A stretch of DNA of 64,000 nucleotides from Bifidobacterium stellenboschense (GTDB lineage: Bacteria > Actinomycetota > Actinomycetes > Actinomycetales > Bifidobacteriaceae): NCBI RefSeq assembly GCF_000741785.1, contig NZ_JGZP01000021.1:1-64000 (forward strand), read 5' to 3'. Shown one piece after another: positions 26,049 through 35,422 of this stretch. The notes beneath the pieces are model-generated. The model was not told the origin of the DNA. It did not search any database and saw only the letters and a program-made list of their open reading frames with translations. The position numbers and the translations under genes are program-made. Each line of letters starts with the position of its first letter. Positions within the stretch are counted from its first letter, which is position 1.

Positions 26049-27965
26049 TTATCGTAGCGCTCGTTCAATCTCCTCGCGTAATGCGTAACGACGCGGGTAT
26101 TTCGCCATGACCTCCTTCGCGAGCTTTTCGGCTCTGTGAAGACCGAATACGTGACGGTATCGTTCTATCCATACCGCGATGCCGCGGTATTCGGTACGGT
26201 TGCCTTGACGCAAATCGTGGGTCAGTGGGAGTCTTTCTCGCACGTATGTTTCGGCAAGCTCCTCATGGTCGATGCCGATGACGTACAGCAGCTCGGGGAG
26301 CAGATCCGGCCGTAGCGTGACGAGATGCACGGCTTCGTCGGACAGTCCTTCCTCCGAAATAAGTCGTGCCAAGGCACGGCCGCCGAAATCCGCGTCATGG
26401 TAACAGCCGAGAATGTTCCGTACACATTGCGGCCAACATCCGTCCCCCACCATCGCCTTCAATAGGGGGATGTAACGTTCATCCGAGGGTGAATCACCGT
26501 ATGCCACATATCGTTCATACAACCGCCCAATGCCTTCGCGGTCGCCCATGCGCTCGTAGCAGGCTTCAAGCACGGTAAGTTCCCCGTGCGGAAGATCGAC
26601 GGCGAATCTCCACCGTGCGGCGTTCTCCCGGACCTTGTCGTCCGTGATTGTCTTTTCGATGAGGGCGGCGAGGTCGGCGTACCGTTCATCCAGAAACATG
26701 TAGGCGAACAGTATGCTGCGGCATACCGGGGCATCGATATTGTCATGCAACAGGGAATCGGCTTGCTTCCCCTCCCCGCGATACAGCAGGTAGTCGTAGC
26801 GAACCTTGGCTACAAGCTCTCGAAACCCGTTCCACGTGTCGGATGATGCGACGACTCCCTCATGCGGTCCACGATGGGGAACCACCCGCTTCTCCATGCC
26901 GTCAAGGAAGCGCGCCGCCTCCGCGGCATGTCCTTCAGCGGCATCGTCATGCCGACGTGGCGCGTCGCCCGCCGTGTCCCCACGTGGAAGCCCTCTGCCA
27001 TGTATGTCCGCGAACGGGATGACGCACGCCAATGGCGGAGCCTTCCAATAGGACATCTCATCCATCGGAATATCATCGATCAGCATCCCTATCTCGTCGA
27101 GCATACGTTTCTCCTGTTCGATGGAAACCCGTGGCGCAACGACGTAGCAATAAGCGAGAAGACGGTCACAAAGCCGATCGACATACTCCTGCAGGACGCC
27201 GTCCTCGTCATCGTCGATCTGCCTGCCGAACCACCAGGTCTTCCGCAGCGCCGCGCACATGTGCGCCACCGCCCGTGGATAATCGGTTGATCGTTCGGCC
27301 TCCTCAAAAACGTCCATGACCCCATTGAGAGCCGAATCACCCCATTCGAATCGCCACCCGTAATCGCCGTCAAGGTGACGGCGTATGGGTGCTTCCATCA
27401 CCCTCTTCATGGTTTCGTCAGGCATCAATGCGTCATTGGTGGAAGCGAAATCAGGATTCGCCTGGACGATAGCGGAAATCTCAGTCTGATCCCACACGAG
27501 ATAGACACGCCGCCCCCGACTCCAAGCATCTCCCTCTGCTAGGCCGAGAACCTTGCGCATATGCCCCTGCACCCGATCGAACACCCGTTCGCAACGCGTC
27601 GTGACCCGCTTCGCAGGCCCCGCATGAACAGCCTTCCCCTGCCCGCCGCAATCACGCAATTTCAACAGGACCGCGCCGACATGCTTGCAATATCCGTCGT
27701 AATCGTATGGACAAGTGCATGAGGCGAACACGATACCGTCGTCACGCAGCCTGATGTCGACGTCATAGCGTTCGGCACCATCCACTTCGGCATGGAACAG
27801 TCCGGCGGAGACTTCCTCCAATAGATGGATGCGTCGTTCATCCACATAGTCGTAGGCATATTCGAGACTACGCGACGTCATCTCGTTTTCGAATGTCCCC
27901 AACGGAACAATCAACGTGCTCTCCTTCACAAATCGAGTCTCATTACCGACCATCCACTGAATCAC
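26049..27965 (-). CDS. SWIM zinc-finger protein
   Basis: 638 aa. An N-terminal SWIM finger (CTCPYDYDGYCKH; C83, C85, C93, H95) and a long helical body with repeats of DEIG/DER-type helices and no catalytic motif recognised. The start is GTG 27965, overlapping the TGA of the upstream gene (GTGA), which shows translational coupling. SWIM fingers bind DNA or protein. Its pairing with a pRiA4b ORF-3-like protein suggests a joint function that is not established. Confidence 0.82.
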   Translation of the reverse strand: MIQWMVGNETRFVKESTLIVPLGTFENEMTSRSLEYAYDYVDERRIHLLEEVSAGLFHAEVDGAERYDVDIRLRDDGIVFASCTCPYDYDGYCKHVGAVLLKLRDCGGQGKAVHAGPAKRVTTRCERVFDRVQGHMRKVLGLAEGDAWSRGRRVYLVWDQTEISAIVQANPDFASTNDALMPDETMKRVMEAPIRRHLDGDYGWRFEWGDSALNGVMDVFEEAERSTDYPRAVAHMCAALRKTWWFGRQIDDDEDGVLQEYVDRLCDRLLAYCYVVAPRVSIEQEKRMLDEIGMLIDDIPMDEMSYWKAPPLACVIPFADIHGRGLPRGDTAGDAPRRHDDAAEGHAAEAARFLDGMEKRVVPHRGPHEGVVASSDTWNGFRELVAKVRYDYLLYRGEGKQADSLLHDNIDAPVCRSILFAYMFLDERYADLAALIEKTITDDKVRENAARWRFAVDLPHGELTVLEACYERMGDREGIGRLYERYVAYGDSPSDERYIPLLKAMVGDGCWPQCVRNILGCYHDADFGGRALARLISEEGLSDEAVHLVTLRPDLLPELLYVIGIDHEELAETYVRERLPLTHDLRQGNRTEYRGIAVWIERYRHVFGLHRAEKLAKEVMAKYPRRYALREEIERALR

Positions 27966-28600
27966 AGCATCATGTCGCGATGCCTACGCCAATGGAACAG
28001 GCGTTCACGTTGCTTGTCGAGCGCGAATCTGTCCCACCTCTGCTCTCTGGCCCAAGCGGCCATGTCGGCGAATTCGTCGGTATCCGGATCGGCTATGACC
28101 GTCATGAACCGTTCGTATCCGGGGATTCCTCCGACATCCTCGGGAGGGGCGTCTCCCGCACCGTTCCATAGTTGCGGATCGTTGATTCTCGTACCGCGAT
28201 AGGTTCGCACCAGTTTGACGTCGTGAATCCAATAATCGCCGTAATCGTAGTAGTAGCGTGCCGTCCGCGTCTTCGGAAACGCGTCTCCCAATTCCGTTTC
28301 CCTGGATACCAACAGTTCGGGGAACGGCTCCACAGGCATGAAACGCTCATACCTGCCTTCACGATATACGGGATCCTCTCCCCAAGGGTCCGGCTCCCCC
28401 ATCTGGACTTGTCTACCGCCCGGAAGCGTCGCACAGAAGCAGAACAGGTGAGCCCCATACCACATGAAGCACTCCTGCAATACCACGTGGAAATCGAAGA
28501 ACGTCATCGAGGCGGGGACAAGCACCTCACGCCAACATTCACACCCATCAAGACGCAATGAAACCCGGAATCTGAAGGCGGTGGAATCATTCGAGACCAT
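27962..28600 (-). CDS. Plasmid pRiA4b ORF-3-like protein
   Basis: 212 aa. Family signature in FRFRVSLRLDGCECWREVLVP, the TFFDFHVVLQECFMWYGAHLF segment, and YYYDYGDYWIHDVKLVRTYRG (the Y-Y-D-GD-W-H core). GAGGAG precedes the ATG at 28600. The family is often carried by plasmids and IS1096-type elements and has no established biochemical role. It forms a two-gene operon with the SWIM gene. Confidence 0.85.
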   Translation of the reverse strand: MVSNDSTAFRFRVSLRLDGCECWREVLVPASMTFFDFHVVLQECFMWYGAHLFCFCATLPGGRQVQMGEPDPWGEDPVYREGRYERFMPVEPFPELLVSRETELGDAFPKTRTARYYYDYGDYWIHDVKLVRTYRGTRINDPQLWNGAGDAPPEDVGGIPGYERFMTVIADPDTDEFADMAAWAREQRWDRFALDKQRERLFHWRRHRDMML

Positions 28601-28699
28601 GACGGCTCCTCGTCGTGTCGGCGGTGTTATCGCAAATGTAGCAGATTAGGCAAGCGGACGGTTCACGCCACGCAATCTCATGTGGCTCTACATCGTTCG

Positions 28700-29035
28700 T
28701 GCATGGTTCGACACCGTTCCTGCATGGTTTCCGGTCGCTTGTGCATGGTTCGGAGCGCAACCTGTATGGTTTGCCGCCATTACTGTAGGATCGGAGCCCC
28801 TATCTGCATGGCTCCCTCAGACAGACGGCCTGATTCTCCGATGATGCTCGATGCCGTATCGGCCATTTTCCGCGGGTCCGCGTGATTGTCTCCACCGCCG
28901 CGACCGATCTCTTCAGCACCGCACCATGCAGGTTCGACCGAAAAACCTACAGGTTCGTCCTCGAACCGTACACAACCATTGCCAAACCATACAGGTAGTC
29001 TCCCGAACCGTACAGGTCCGCTCCTGAACCATGCA
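28700..29035. repeat. Dyad-symmetric array of twelve 21-bp units
   Basis: Left arm: six units starting exactly every 21 bp at 28700, 28721, 28742, 28763, 28784 and 28805, consensus TGCATGGTTCG plus variable bases. Right arm: six units on the opposite strand ending exactly every 21 bp at 28930, 28951, 28972, 28993, 29014 and 29035 (ccatgca or ccgtaca forms). The arms point toward each other around a ~100-bp centre (28826-28923). The fifth unit from the outside is TGTAGG in both arms. Read as protein, both arms give heptads containing Cys-Met-Val, but no coding context supports translation. It lies just upstream of the histidine kinase gene. Function unknown. Confidence 0.85.
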
Positions 29036-29145
29036 GATCGCACCTCGACGACCGTGCATCCCGTGTATTCCGTCGTGCATCTCCTTTCCCGGCTCATCCT
29101 CAGGCATGATGGCGAGGGAACCCGCCCCGCGATAGCCTTGGGCGT

Positions 29146-31635
29146 ATGGGTGTTGTGATGGGACGTATCGTAGCGTGGGGCCGCTCGCATGTGCTGGTCG
29201 TGGATGCGTTGCTCGCGGCGGCGATGGCGGGGTTCTGCCTGCTGCTGACGGGCGACACCGACCCGGGCACCGTCCCGGAGCTGTTGTTCCCCGCGACCAT
29301 GCATGCCATGCAGGTATGGTCAATCGCCATACTCGTGCCGGCGGCGATGCGTCGGTGGCGGCCCGAGATGGCCGCATGGCTGTTCGTCGCGCTGTGCGCG
29401 GCCCATCTCGTGTTCGGCCCTGCGGTCGCGTACACAGATCTCGTTTCCCTGCTGATGCTGTATTCGGTGTTGCTGCACGGCGATCCGCGCCACGCCCCGC
29501 GTTTCATCATCGCCGCGTTCGTAATGGGTGCGGTCGCTTCCCTCGCCTGGTCGCTGGCGTTCAATCTAGGACCGTTGCTCAACGGGGCAGGAGGTCCGGC
29601 CGCCTGGCCGCCGACGGCATCGTCCACGCCGACGTGCCGTTCGTCGACCAGCGGCGTGTTCGGCGCGCAATCGGCGAGCTGTGCCGGCAGGATCGCGATT
29701 GACGCGGGACTCCTGCTCCTGCTTGTAGCGGCGTGTCTGGCCAGCGTGATCATCATGGCGTTCTGGCAGCGTGCTCGGCTGGCCACGCTCAGGGCCATTC
29801 GCGAGCGCAACGAGTCGATCGCCGCACGCGAGGTCGAGGAGACGCGCATCGCACGGCTGGCAGAACGCGCCCGCATCGCCCGCGATATGCACGATGTGGT
29901 GGCGCATACCCTATCGACGATCATCGTCCAGTCGGATGGGGGACGGTACGCCGGCGCGCACGATCTCGCCGTGGCGAAACGTACGATGACGACGATTCGC
30001 CGCGAGGCGGCGCACGCCCAACGCGACATGCACCGCCTGTTCGACGTGTTCGGCGGACGGGCGGGCACCGGCTACGCGGATATCCCCGACCTGTTCGACG
30101 GCCATCCGCCGGTCGTGCGTCACGTGCGCGGCGACGCGCGTCCGGATCGTCTCTCCCCCGATGCGGACACCGCCGTGTTCCGTCTCGTGCAGGAATCGTT
30201 GTCCAACGTGCGCAGGCATGCGGGCGACGGCGCCCATGTGACGATGGACGAGACCTGGGGGTCGGATTCGCTGGAGGTGGTCATCCATGACGACGGCGTG
30301 GGAGCGTCCTCCGCCGTCGACGGCCATGCGCCCGGATATGGTCTGGTCGGCATGCGCGAGCGCATCGTCGCGACGGGAGGCGGCATCGAGGCCGGACCGT
30401 CGCCCGCAGGCGGGTTCACGGTCGCCGCGACGGTTCCGCTGCTGCCTGACCGCCGCTCCTCCCCCGACCGTTCCGGCCGTCCCACCCACGTCGGTTCCGT
30501 CGGCTCCGTCGATTCCGCGAGGCCCGACGACGCCGTGCCGGAGATCCTGTCGAAGCTGCACGCCGGCCTGTCGTCGCTGCGCTCCCGCCTGTCCGGCATC
30601 GATGTGGGTTCCGATGGCGACGCGTCCGCCGGCGTGGCGCGTGGGTCGCGCATCGGACGGGTGGCGTGGTGGACCGAACGGCATTATCTGCTCATGGACA
30701 TGCTGGCCGCGGTGCTGCTGACGCTCATGTTCCGCTCTGCGACGTTCAACGATTCGGGACTGGCCTCCGCCACGTTCGCCTCGCTGCCGGCGAGGCGCGC
30801 GGTCGCCGTGGCCGTGACGGCCGCCCTGCTCGCGCCGTACGCGTTCCGCCGCCGGTTCCCGGAGTCGGCCGCCCTGGCGATGGCGGTCATGTCCGCCGTG
30901 GAGTTGCTGTTCGCCCCCTCGATGCTCGCCGTGAACGTGTTCGCGTTGGCGTCGGTGTATTCGGCGGTGTTGTACGGGCACGACAGGGCCTGGCGCTGGG
31001 TGTTGTGTTGCGCGGCGTTCGATTCGTGGCTGTTCGGGGCGCGGTTCGTGGCCGGACGGGCCGGCTATGATTCGCTTGTTCACGCGCTGCTGCGGGGTGA
31101 TGGCGGCAAGCCGGCCTGGGAGGTGGCGCTCGGCGGGCTGCTGGCCGGCGGCGTGATGTTGTTGTTGTGTTTGGCGTGCATGGCGATGGCCGCGTGGCGT
31201 CGTTCGAGCGGCTCCGATGTGTTGGTGCTGCGCCAGCGCGAGGAGGCGCTGCGCGCCGAGGAGGATCGTCGGAAGGTGCTTGCGGCGAGTATGGAACGCG
31301 AACGCATCGGCGCCGCCATGCGTTCCGAGGTCGCGGCGACGCTCGACACGGTCATCGACCGCGCCGACGAAGGACTGGCGATGCTCGATGGGAAGCCCGC
31401 GCCTTCGCCGGAACGCATCGCCGCATCGTTCGCCGGCATCGGCGCGCAGGGGCGCGAGGCGTTGGCGCACATGCGCGGGCTGCTCGCCGTGCTGCGCGAG
31501 ACCGGATTCAGCGATGCGACGCACGAACATGCCGAAGCGGATATGCTGCTCACCCCGATGGCGCCGTTGGACGACCAATTGGGCAGGCGTTCGGGCGAAC
31601 GGGAGAACGGTCGACTCCGGGATGGATGTGACTGA
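29146..31635 (+). CDS. Tandem (double) NarL-type sensor histidine kinase
   Basis: 829 aa. First half: membrane segments (about 15-37, 55-140, 185-207), HisKA_3 helix RIARDMHDVVAHTLS with phospho-acceptor His 249, and a HATPase_c domain (LVQESLSNVRRHA, DDGVGASS, GYGLVGMRERI). Second half repeats the layout: new membrane segments and a DHp-like helix MERERIGAAMRSEVAATLD in which the His is absent and no ATPase domain follows. One active and one degenerate kinase are thus fused. TAGCCT lies 7 nt before the ATG; no clear Shine-Dalgarno. The cognate response regulator follows. Confidence 0.87.
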   Translation: MGVVMGRIVAWGRSHVLVVDALLAAAMAGFCLLLTGDTDPGTVPELLFPATMHAMQVWSIAILVPAAMRRWRPEMAAWLFVALCAAHLVFGPAVAYTDLVSLLMLYSVLLHGDPRHAPRFIIAAFVMGAVASLAWSLAFNLGPLLNGAGGPAAWPPTASSTPTCRSSTSGVFGAQSASCAGRIAIDAGLLLLLVAACLASVIIMAFWQRARLATLRAIRERNESIAAREVEETRIARLAERARIARDMHDVVAHTLSTIIVQSDGGRYAGAHDLAVAKRTMTTIRREAAHAQRDMHRLFDVFGGRAGTGYADIPDLFDGHPPVVRHVRGDARPDRLSPDADTAVFRLVQESLSNVRRHAGDGAHVTMDETWGSDSLEVVIHDDGVGASSAVDGHAPGYGLVGMRERIVATGGGIEAGPSPAGGFTVAATVPLLPDRRSSPDRSGRPTHVGSVGSVDSARPDDAVPEILSKLHAGLSSLRSRLSGIDVGSDGDASAGVARGSRIGRVAWWTERHYLLMDMLAAVLLTLMFRSATFNDSGLASATFASLPARRAVAVAVTAALLAPYAFRRRFPESAALAMAVMSAVELLFAPSMLAVNVFALASVYSAVLYGHDRAWRWVLCCAAFDSWLFGARFVAGRAGYDSLVHALLRGDGGKPAWEVALGGLLAGGVMLLLCLACMAMAAWRRSSGSDVLVLRQREEALRAEEDRRKVLAASMERERIGAAMRSEVAATLDTVIDRADEGLAMLDGKPAPSPERIAASFAGIGAQGREALAHMRGLLAVLRETGFSDATHEHAEADMLLTPMAPLDDQLGRRSGERENGRLRDGCD

Positions 31636-31731
31636 TCCAATCGACCCGGGGAGGAATCGGGGACCGAAACAGCCCTCCGTATACCCTCCGACCGCCCGCC
31701 GGATTCGGGACACCGGGTAGGGTGGTTCGGT

Positions 31732-32580
31732 ATGAGTGGGAACGACAGGATTCGAGTGGTCATCGCCGACGATCAGGAGCTGGTGAGGGCCGGGTTCGCC
31801 ATGGTCATCGGCTCGCAGCCGGACATGGACGTGGTCGGGCAGGCCGGCGACGGCGGCCGCGCCGTGGCGTTGGCCGAACGGCTGCACCCAGACGTGGTGC
31901 TGATGGACGTGCGCATGCCCGGCATGGACGGCATCGAGGCCACGCGTCGCATCATCAGCACCGACACCAGCACCGACACCGATGATGCCGGCGCCGTGGC
32001 GGGTTCCGGCACGTCCGACGCCGGCGACGAGACTCCGCGAGCGCATGCGACGCGCGTAATCATCCTGACGACGTTCGATCTGGACGAATATGTGATGGCG
32101 GCGATCAACGCCGGAGCCTCGGGGTTCCTGTTGAAGGATACGGAACCGGAGACGCTGCTCAATTCGATCCGCACCGTGTTCCGCGGGGACGCGGTCATCG
32201 CGCCGTCCGCGACGAAACGGCTCATCGAGAGGATGTTCGCTGATGGTCGGGCGTCGGGCCCCGCGACCGGCACCGCCGCGGCCGACCATGCCTCGGCCGG
32301 CTCCCAGACGCCCGACGACTCCGACGGGTCCGACGCCTCCAATGGTTCCGACGCCCATGCGCGCCCCGTCTACACCGATCCGGAACTGGAACTGCTCACC
32401 GACCGTGAACGCGAGGTGCTGGTGGAGGTCGCCCACGGTCTGAGCAATCAGGAGATCGCCGACAAGCTGTTCATCAGCCTGCCGACCGTGAAGACCCATG
32501 TGGCGCATATCCTCGCCAAGATCAACGCGCGTGACCGCGTGCAGGCGGTGGTGTTCGCCTATGACAACCGGCTGGTGTGA
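31732..32580 (+). CDS. LuxR/NarL-family response regulator
   Basis: 282 aa. Receiver domain with DDQELV, phospho-acceptor Asp in VVLMDVRMPGMDG, Thr in ILTTFDLDE and Lys in FLLKDTEPE. The LuxR helix-turn-helix is LTDREREVLVEVAHGLSNQE and then IADKLFISLPTVKTHVAHIL. Unusual: a ~30-residue Asp/Thr/Gly/Ala-rich insert inside the receiver (after RRIISTDT) and an acidic/Ser-rich interdomain linker (about 180-215). TAGGGT lies 8 nt before the ATG. It partners the kinase at 29146; the neighbouring ABC exporter is a likely target. Confidence 0.92.
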   Translation: MSGNDRIRVVIADDQELVRAGFAMVIGSQPDMDVVGQAGDGGRAVALAERLHPDVVLMDVRMPGMDGIEATRRIISTDTSTDTDDAGAVAGSGTSDAGDETPRAHATRVIILTTFDLDEYVMAAINAGASGFLLKDTEPETLLNSIRTVFRGDAVIAPSATKRLIERMFADGRASGPATGTAAADHASAGSQTPDDSDGSDASNGSDAHARPVYTDPELELLTDREREVLVEVAHGLSNQEIADKLFISLPTVKTHVAHILAKINARDRVQAVVFAYDNRLV

Positions 32581-32650
32581 GCGATTGGCCGGTGCGGACG
32601 AATCGGCGGCATGACGCGCCGGGAAGACGCTACGAGGCGAACGACGAACG

Positions 32651-32682
32651 GCCGGGCGACCCATAGCTATGGGTCGCCCGGC
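32651..32682. terminator. Bidirectional terminator between response regulator and ABC permease
   Basis: Perfect 32-bp palindrome: gccgggcgacccata and its exact complement, meeting at the central AGCT. Placed between two convergent genes; the plus side is followed by a short T run (ggtttccc). Confidence 0.8.
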
Positions 32683-32697
32683 GGCTCCGGTTTCCCG

Positions 32698-35391
32698 TCA
32701 GGCTTCGGCTAGCGCCTCGACGGGCGGGGTGTTCGCGGCGCGGCGCGCGGGCAGGAGACTGGCAAGAAGGGCGGCGAGCGCCGAGACCGCGAGGACGGCG
32801 CCGTTGGTCTTCCATGCGAAGGGCATGGCGACGGTGCCGTAGAGGCTGAACACCATGTAGGAGCCGAGCCATCCGAACAGGGTACCGATCGTTACGCCGG
32901 CCACACCGGAGACGAGCGAGAGCAGGAGCGCTTCGACGGCGAGGGACCGGCGCAGTTGGCCGCGGGTCATGCCGATGGCGCGCAGGGTGGCGGATTCGCG
33001 GGTGCGTTCGATGACGGACAGGCTGAGCGTGTTGGCCACGCCGATGAGGGCGATGAGCACGGCGACGGCGATGAGACCGACGAGCAGGGCCATCATGGCG
33101 TCGATGCTGGTGTCCCACATATTGCGTTCGGCGATGGGGCCGGTGACGTTGGCGTCGGGTGTGGCGTTCAGGGCTTCACGGACTCCGTCGATGATGCCGG
33201 CGACGCCGTTGGGGTTGGCGTCCGGGTCGGCGGTCATGAGGAGGATGCGCCCCTGTTCGGGCAGGTCGCCGTCGGCGAAGTGGCTGGCGGTAACGAAGGC
33301 GACGGCGTCGTAGACGGAGGAGACGCGCCGGTAGTCGGCCTGGACGACGGTGAGATCGAGTCCGGACACGCCCGCGGTCGCGGCGGGATTGGTGACATCG
33401 TTGCCGGCGGCGACGTCCGTGGCGGTGAGATCGGCCGTGTGGGTGCGGCCGAAGTCGATGCCGGCACCGCCGAAGTCCTGCCGGGGCATGAGGATGTCGC
33501 GGTCGCTCAGGGTGACGCCGGTCAGGTCGGCGTGCATGACCTTCGCGAGGCTGTCGACGCCGGGGACGCCGACGATGAGGACGTCGAGGCCGTGGCCTTG
33601 GTCGTCGGTGACGTGGCGCAGGGCAGTCGGCGCGTCTAGGACGCGTCCGACGCCTTTGACGTGGCGTACCTGCCGGCTCTGTTCCTCGGTCATGCCGGTG
33701 CCGGTGGCGATCATGTCGACGCTGTAGCGTGTGGCGAGCGCGTCGGCCATGGTGGTTTTGGCGCTGGCGGCGCCGGTGGCGATGGCGGAGACGAGGGTGA
33801 TGCCGATGAGGAGGGCGGCGCCGGTGGAGGCGATCCTGCGCGGGTTCTTCTGGATGTTGGCGTGGGCGATGGCGGCGCTGGGGCCGGTCGCAGCGGCGAG
33901 CGCGCCGGCGCCGCGCATGAGGGCGGGCATCCAGTGGACGGCGGAGATGATGAGCGCGATGAACGTGAGCGCGCATCCTCCCATGGTGGCGAGCAGGACG
34001 GCGGGATAATGGTCGTCGACGAGGGATGCGTGTCCGGTGGCGGACAGGCGCGTCTGCCATGTGCCAAACGCGCATAACGCGATGCCGACGACGAGCATGA
34101 TGGCGGAGAGGACGGCACGTGCGCGTCCGCGATGTGCGGTTTCGGTCAGTTCGATGGGACGCAGCGCTTCGAGCGGCGTGACCGAGGTGGCGGCGTGTGC
34201 GGGGCCCAACGAGGCGATGACGGTCATGAACAGGCCGAAGGCGACGGGTACGGCGATGACGGGCCATGTGACGATGAGGCGCATGGGCGCTCCGGTGGTC
34301 TTCATGACGCCGGTGGCGCACAGCAGTGCCATGAGTCCGATGCCGAGCATGACGCCGAGCAGGGAGGCGATGAGGCCGAGGATTCCGGCCTCGCAGAGGA
34401 CGGACGCGTACAGTTGTCGGCGGTCGGCGCCGATGGCGCGCAGCAGGGCGAGGATGCGGCGGCGCTGGGCGACGAGCACCTGGAACGTGTTGGCGATGAC
34501 GAGCGCAGCGACGAGCAGGGCGAGTACGCCGAAGCTCATGAGGAACGTGGTGACGACGCTGGTGCCGTTGGCGCTGAGGGATTCCACGGCGAGCCGGTTT
34601 GCCTCGTCGCGGTCCACGAGCCGGCTGTACCGGGGCAGGAGACGCCTGATGGCGGCCGTGTCGGCGTGGGCGTCGAGGTCGAGGTAGACGGAGGTGGCGT
34701 TGACCTGGTCGAAGTCGGCGACGCCGTTGACATAGGCCATGAGATCATCGGAGAGGATGGAGGCGCCGCCGTCGTACGCGTAGGCGCCGTTGGGGTCGTC
34801 GGTCAGACCAGTCACGCGCGCTTCGACGCCGGCGGTGATGTTCCGGTTTCCGCCGGTATCCCCGCTGTCAGTACCTCCGCCGCCGGTGTTCGAGCGGGGC
34901 GTGACCCGTACCGTGTCGCCCACATGCAGGCCGAGTTGTCCGGCGACATGTTCGGGCAGGGCGATCCCATGGCCATCGATGGGTCGCTCGCCGTGCGTGA
35001 CGGTCACGGGCAGCAGGCTCGTCTCACCCGTGTTGATGGCGTAGCCGGTGGCGTGGCGGGTGCCGTGGGACAGTCCGATGGTGGCGGATGTGACGGCGCG
35101 TGCGCCTTCGACGCCTTCGACGGCGCGCATGCGGTCGAGATGGTAGTCGGCCACGGTGCGCGAGTACGCCTCGTCGCTCTGCCTGTCGGTGGGATGTTCG
35201 GGCAGGTCGGTCAGGACCATCGCATCCGCTCCGGCGTAGATGGCGGTCTGCTGGCGGATGAGGGAGTCGTTCATGGCGTTGCCGAACAGGAACGTGGAGG
35301 CGATGAACGCGGTGCCGATGAGCACGGCGATGCCGGCGGGGATGAGCATGCGGGCGGTTGCGCGCATGAGGTTCACGGTGATGCGGAACAT
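32698..35391 (-). CDS. ABC transporter permease, FtsX/MacB type
   Basis: 897 aa from the ATG at 35391 (AAGGA 6 nt upstream). Signal-anchor helix at the N-terminus (LIPAGIAVLIGTAFIASTFL), a large extracytoplasmic domain, a first FtsX block of three helices (GVLALLVAALVIANTFQVLV onward, with the ALLRAIGADRRQL motif), a second anchor and periplasmic-type domain, and a second FtsX block (LIALIGVANTLSLSVIERTR, ESATLRAIGMTRGQLRRSLA). This is the usual two-fold fused form for actinobacterial exporters. It works with the ATPase at 35423-36295; substrate possibly peptide or antibiotic. Confidence 0.92.
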   Translation of the reverse strand: MFRITVNLMRATARMLIPAGIAVLIGTAFIASTFLFGNAMNDSLIRQQTAIYAGADAMVLTDLPEHPTDRQSDEAYSRTVADYHLDRMRAVEGVEGARAVTSATIGLSHGTRHATGYAINTGETSLLPVTVTHGERPIDGHGIALPEHVAGQLGLHVGDTVRVTPRSNTGGGGTDSGDTGGNRNITAGVEARVTGLTDDPNGAYAYDGGASILSDDLMAYVNGVADFDQVNATSVYLDLDAHADTAAIRRLLPRYSRLVDRDEANRLAVESLSANGTSVVTTFLMSFGVLALLVAALVIANTFQVLVAQRRRILALLRAIGADRRQLYASVLCEAGILGLIASLLGVMLGIGLMALLCATGVMKTTGAPMRLIVTWPVIAVPVAFGLFMTVIASLGPAHAATSVTPLEALRPIELTETAHRGRARAVLSAIMLVVGIALCAFGTWQTRLSATGHASLVDDHYPAVLLATMGGCALTFIALIISAVHWMPALMRGAGALAAATGPSAAIAHANIQKNPRRIASTGAALLIGITLVSAIATGAASAKTTMADALATRYSVDMIATGTGMTEEQSRQVRHVKGVGRVLDAPTALRHVTDDQGHGLDVLIVGVPGVDSLAKVMHADLTGVTLSDRDILMPRQDFGGAGIDFGRTHTADLTATDVAAGNDVTNPAATAGVSGLDLTVVQADYRRVSSVYDAVAFVTASHFADGDLPEQGRILLMTADPDANPNGVAGIIDGVREALNATPDANVTGPIAERNMWDTSIDAMMALLVGLIAVAVLIALIGVANTLSLSVIERTRESATLRAIGMTRGQLRRSLAVEALLLSLVSGVAGVTIGTLFGWLGSYMVFSLYGTVAMPFAWKTNGAVLAVSALAALLASLLPARRAANTPPVEALAEA

Positions 35392-35422
35392 GGGTTGTCC
35401 TTGCTTGCGTGGGTCGGTTCGG

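Noticed and set aside
28682..28885. Small protein with Cys-Met-Val heptads encoded by the left arm of the 21-bp array
   Set aside because: Heptads follow simply from a 21-bp repeat; the right arm gives the same only on the opposite strand, there is no ribosome site, and the frame ends in non-repeat sequence. DNA-level function is more likely.
28700..29035. CRISPR array
   Set aside because: Unit plus spacer is only 21 bp, arms are inverted relative to each other, and no cas genes are present.
29911..32664. Very long minus-strand open frame opposite the histidine kinase and response regulator
   Set aside because: Arg/His/Gly-rich shadow frame of two well-supported genes; no domain or ribosome site. 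High-GC codon bias makes long antisense frames common.
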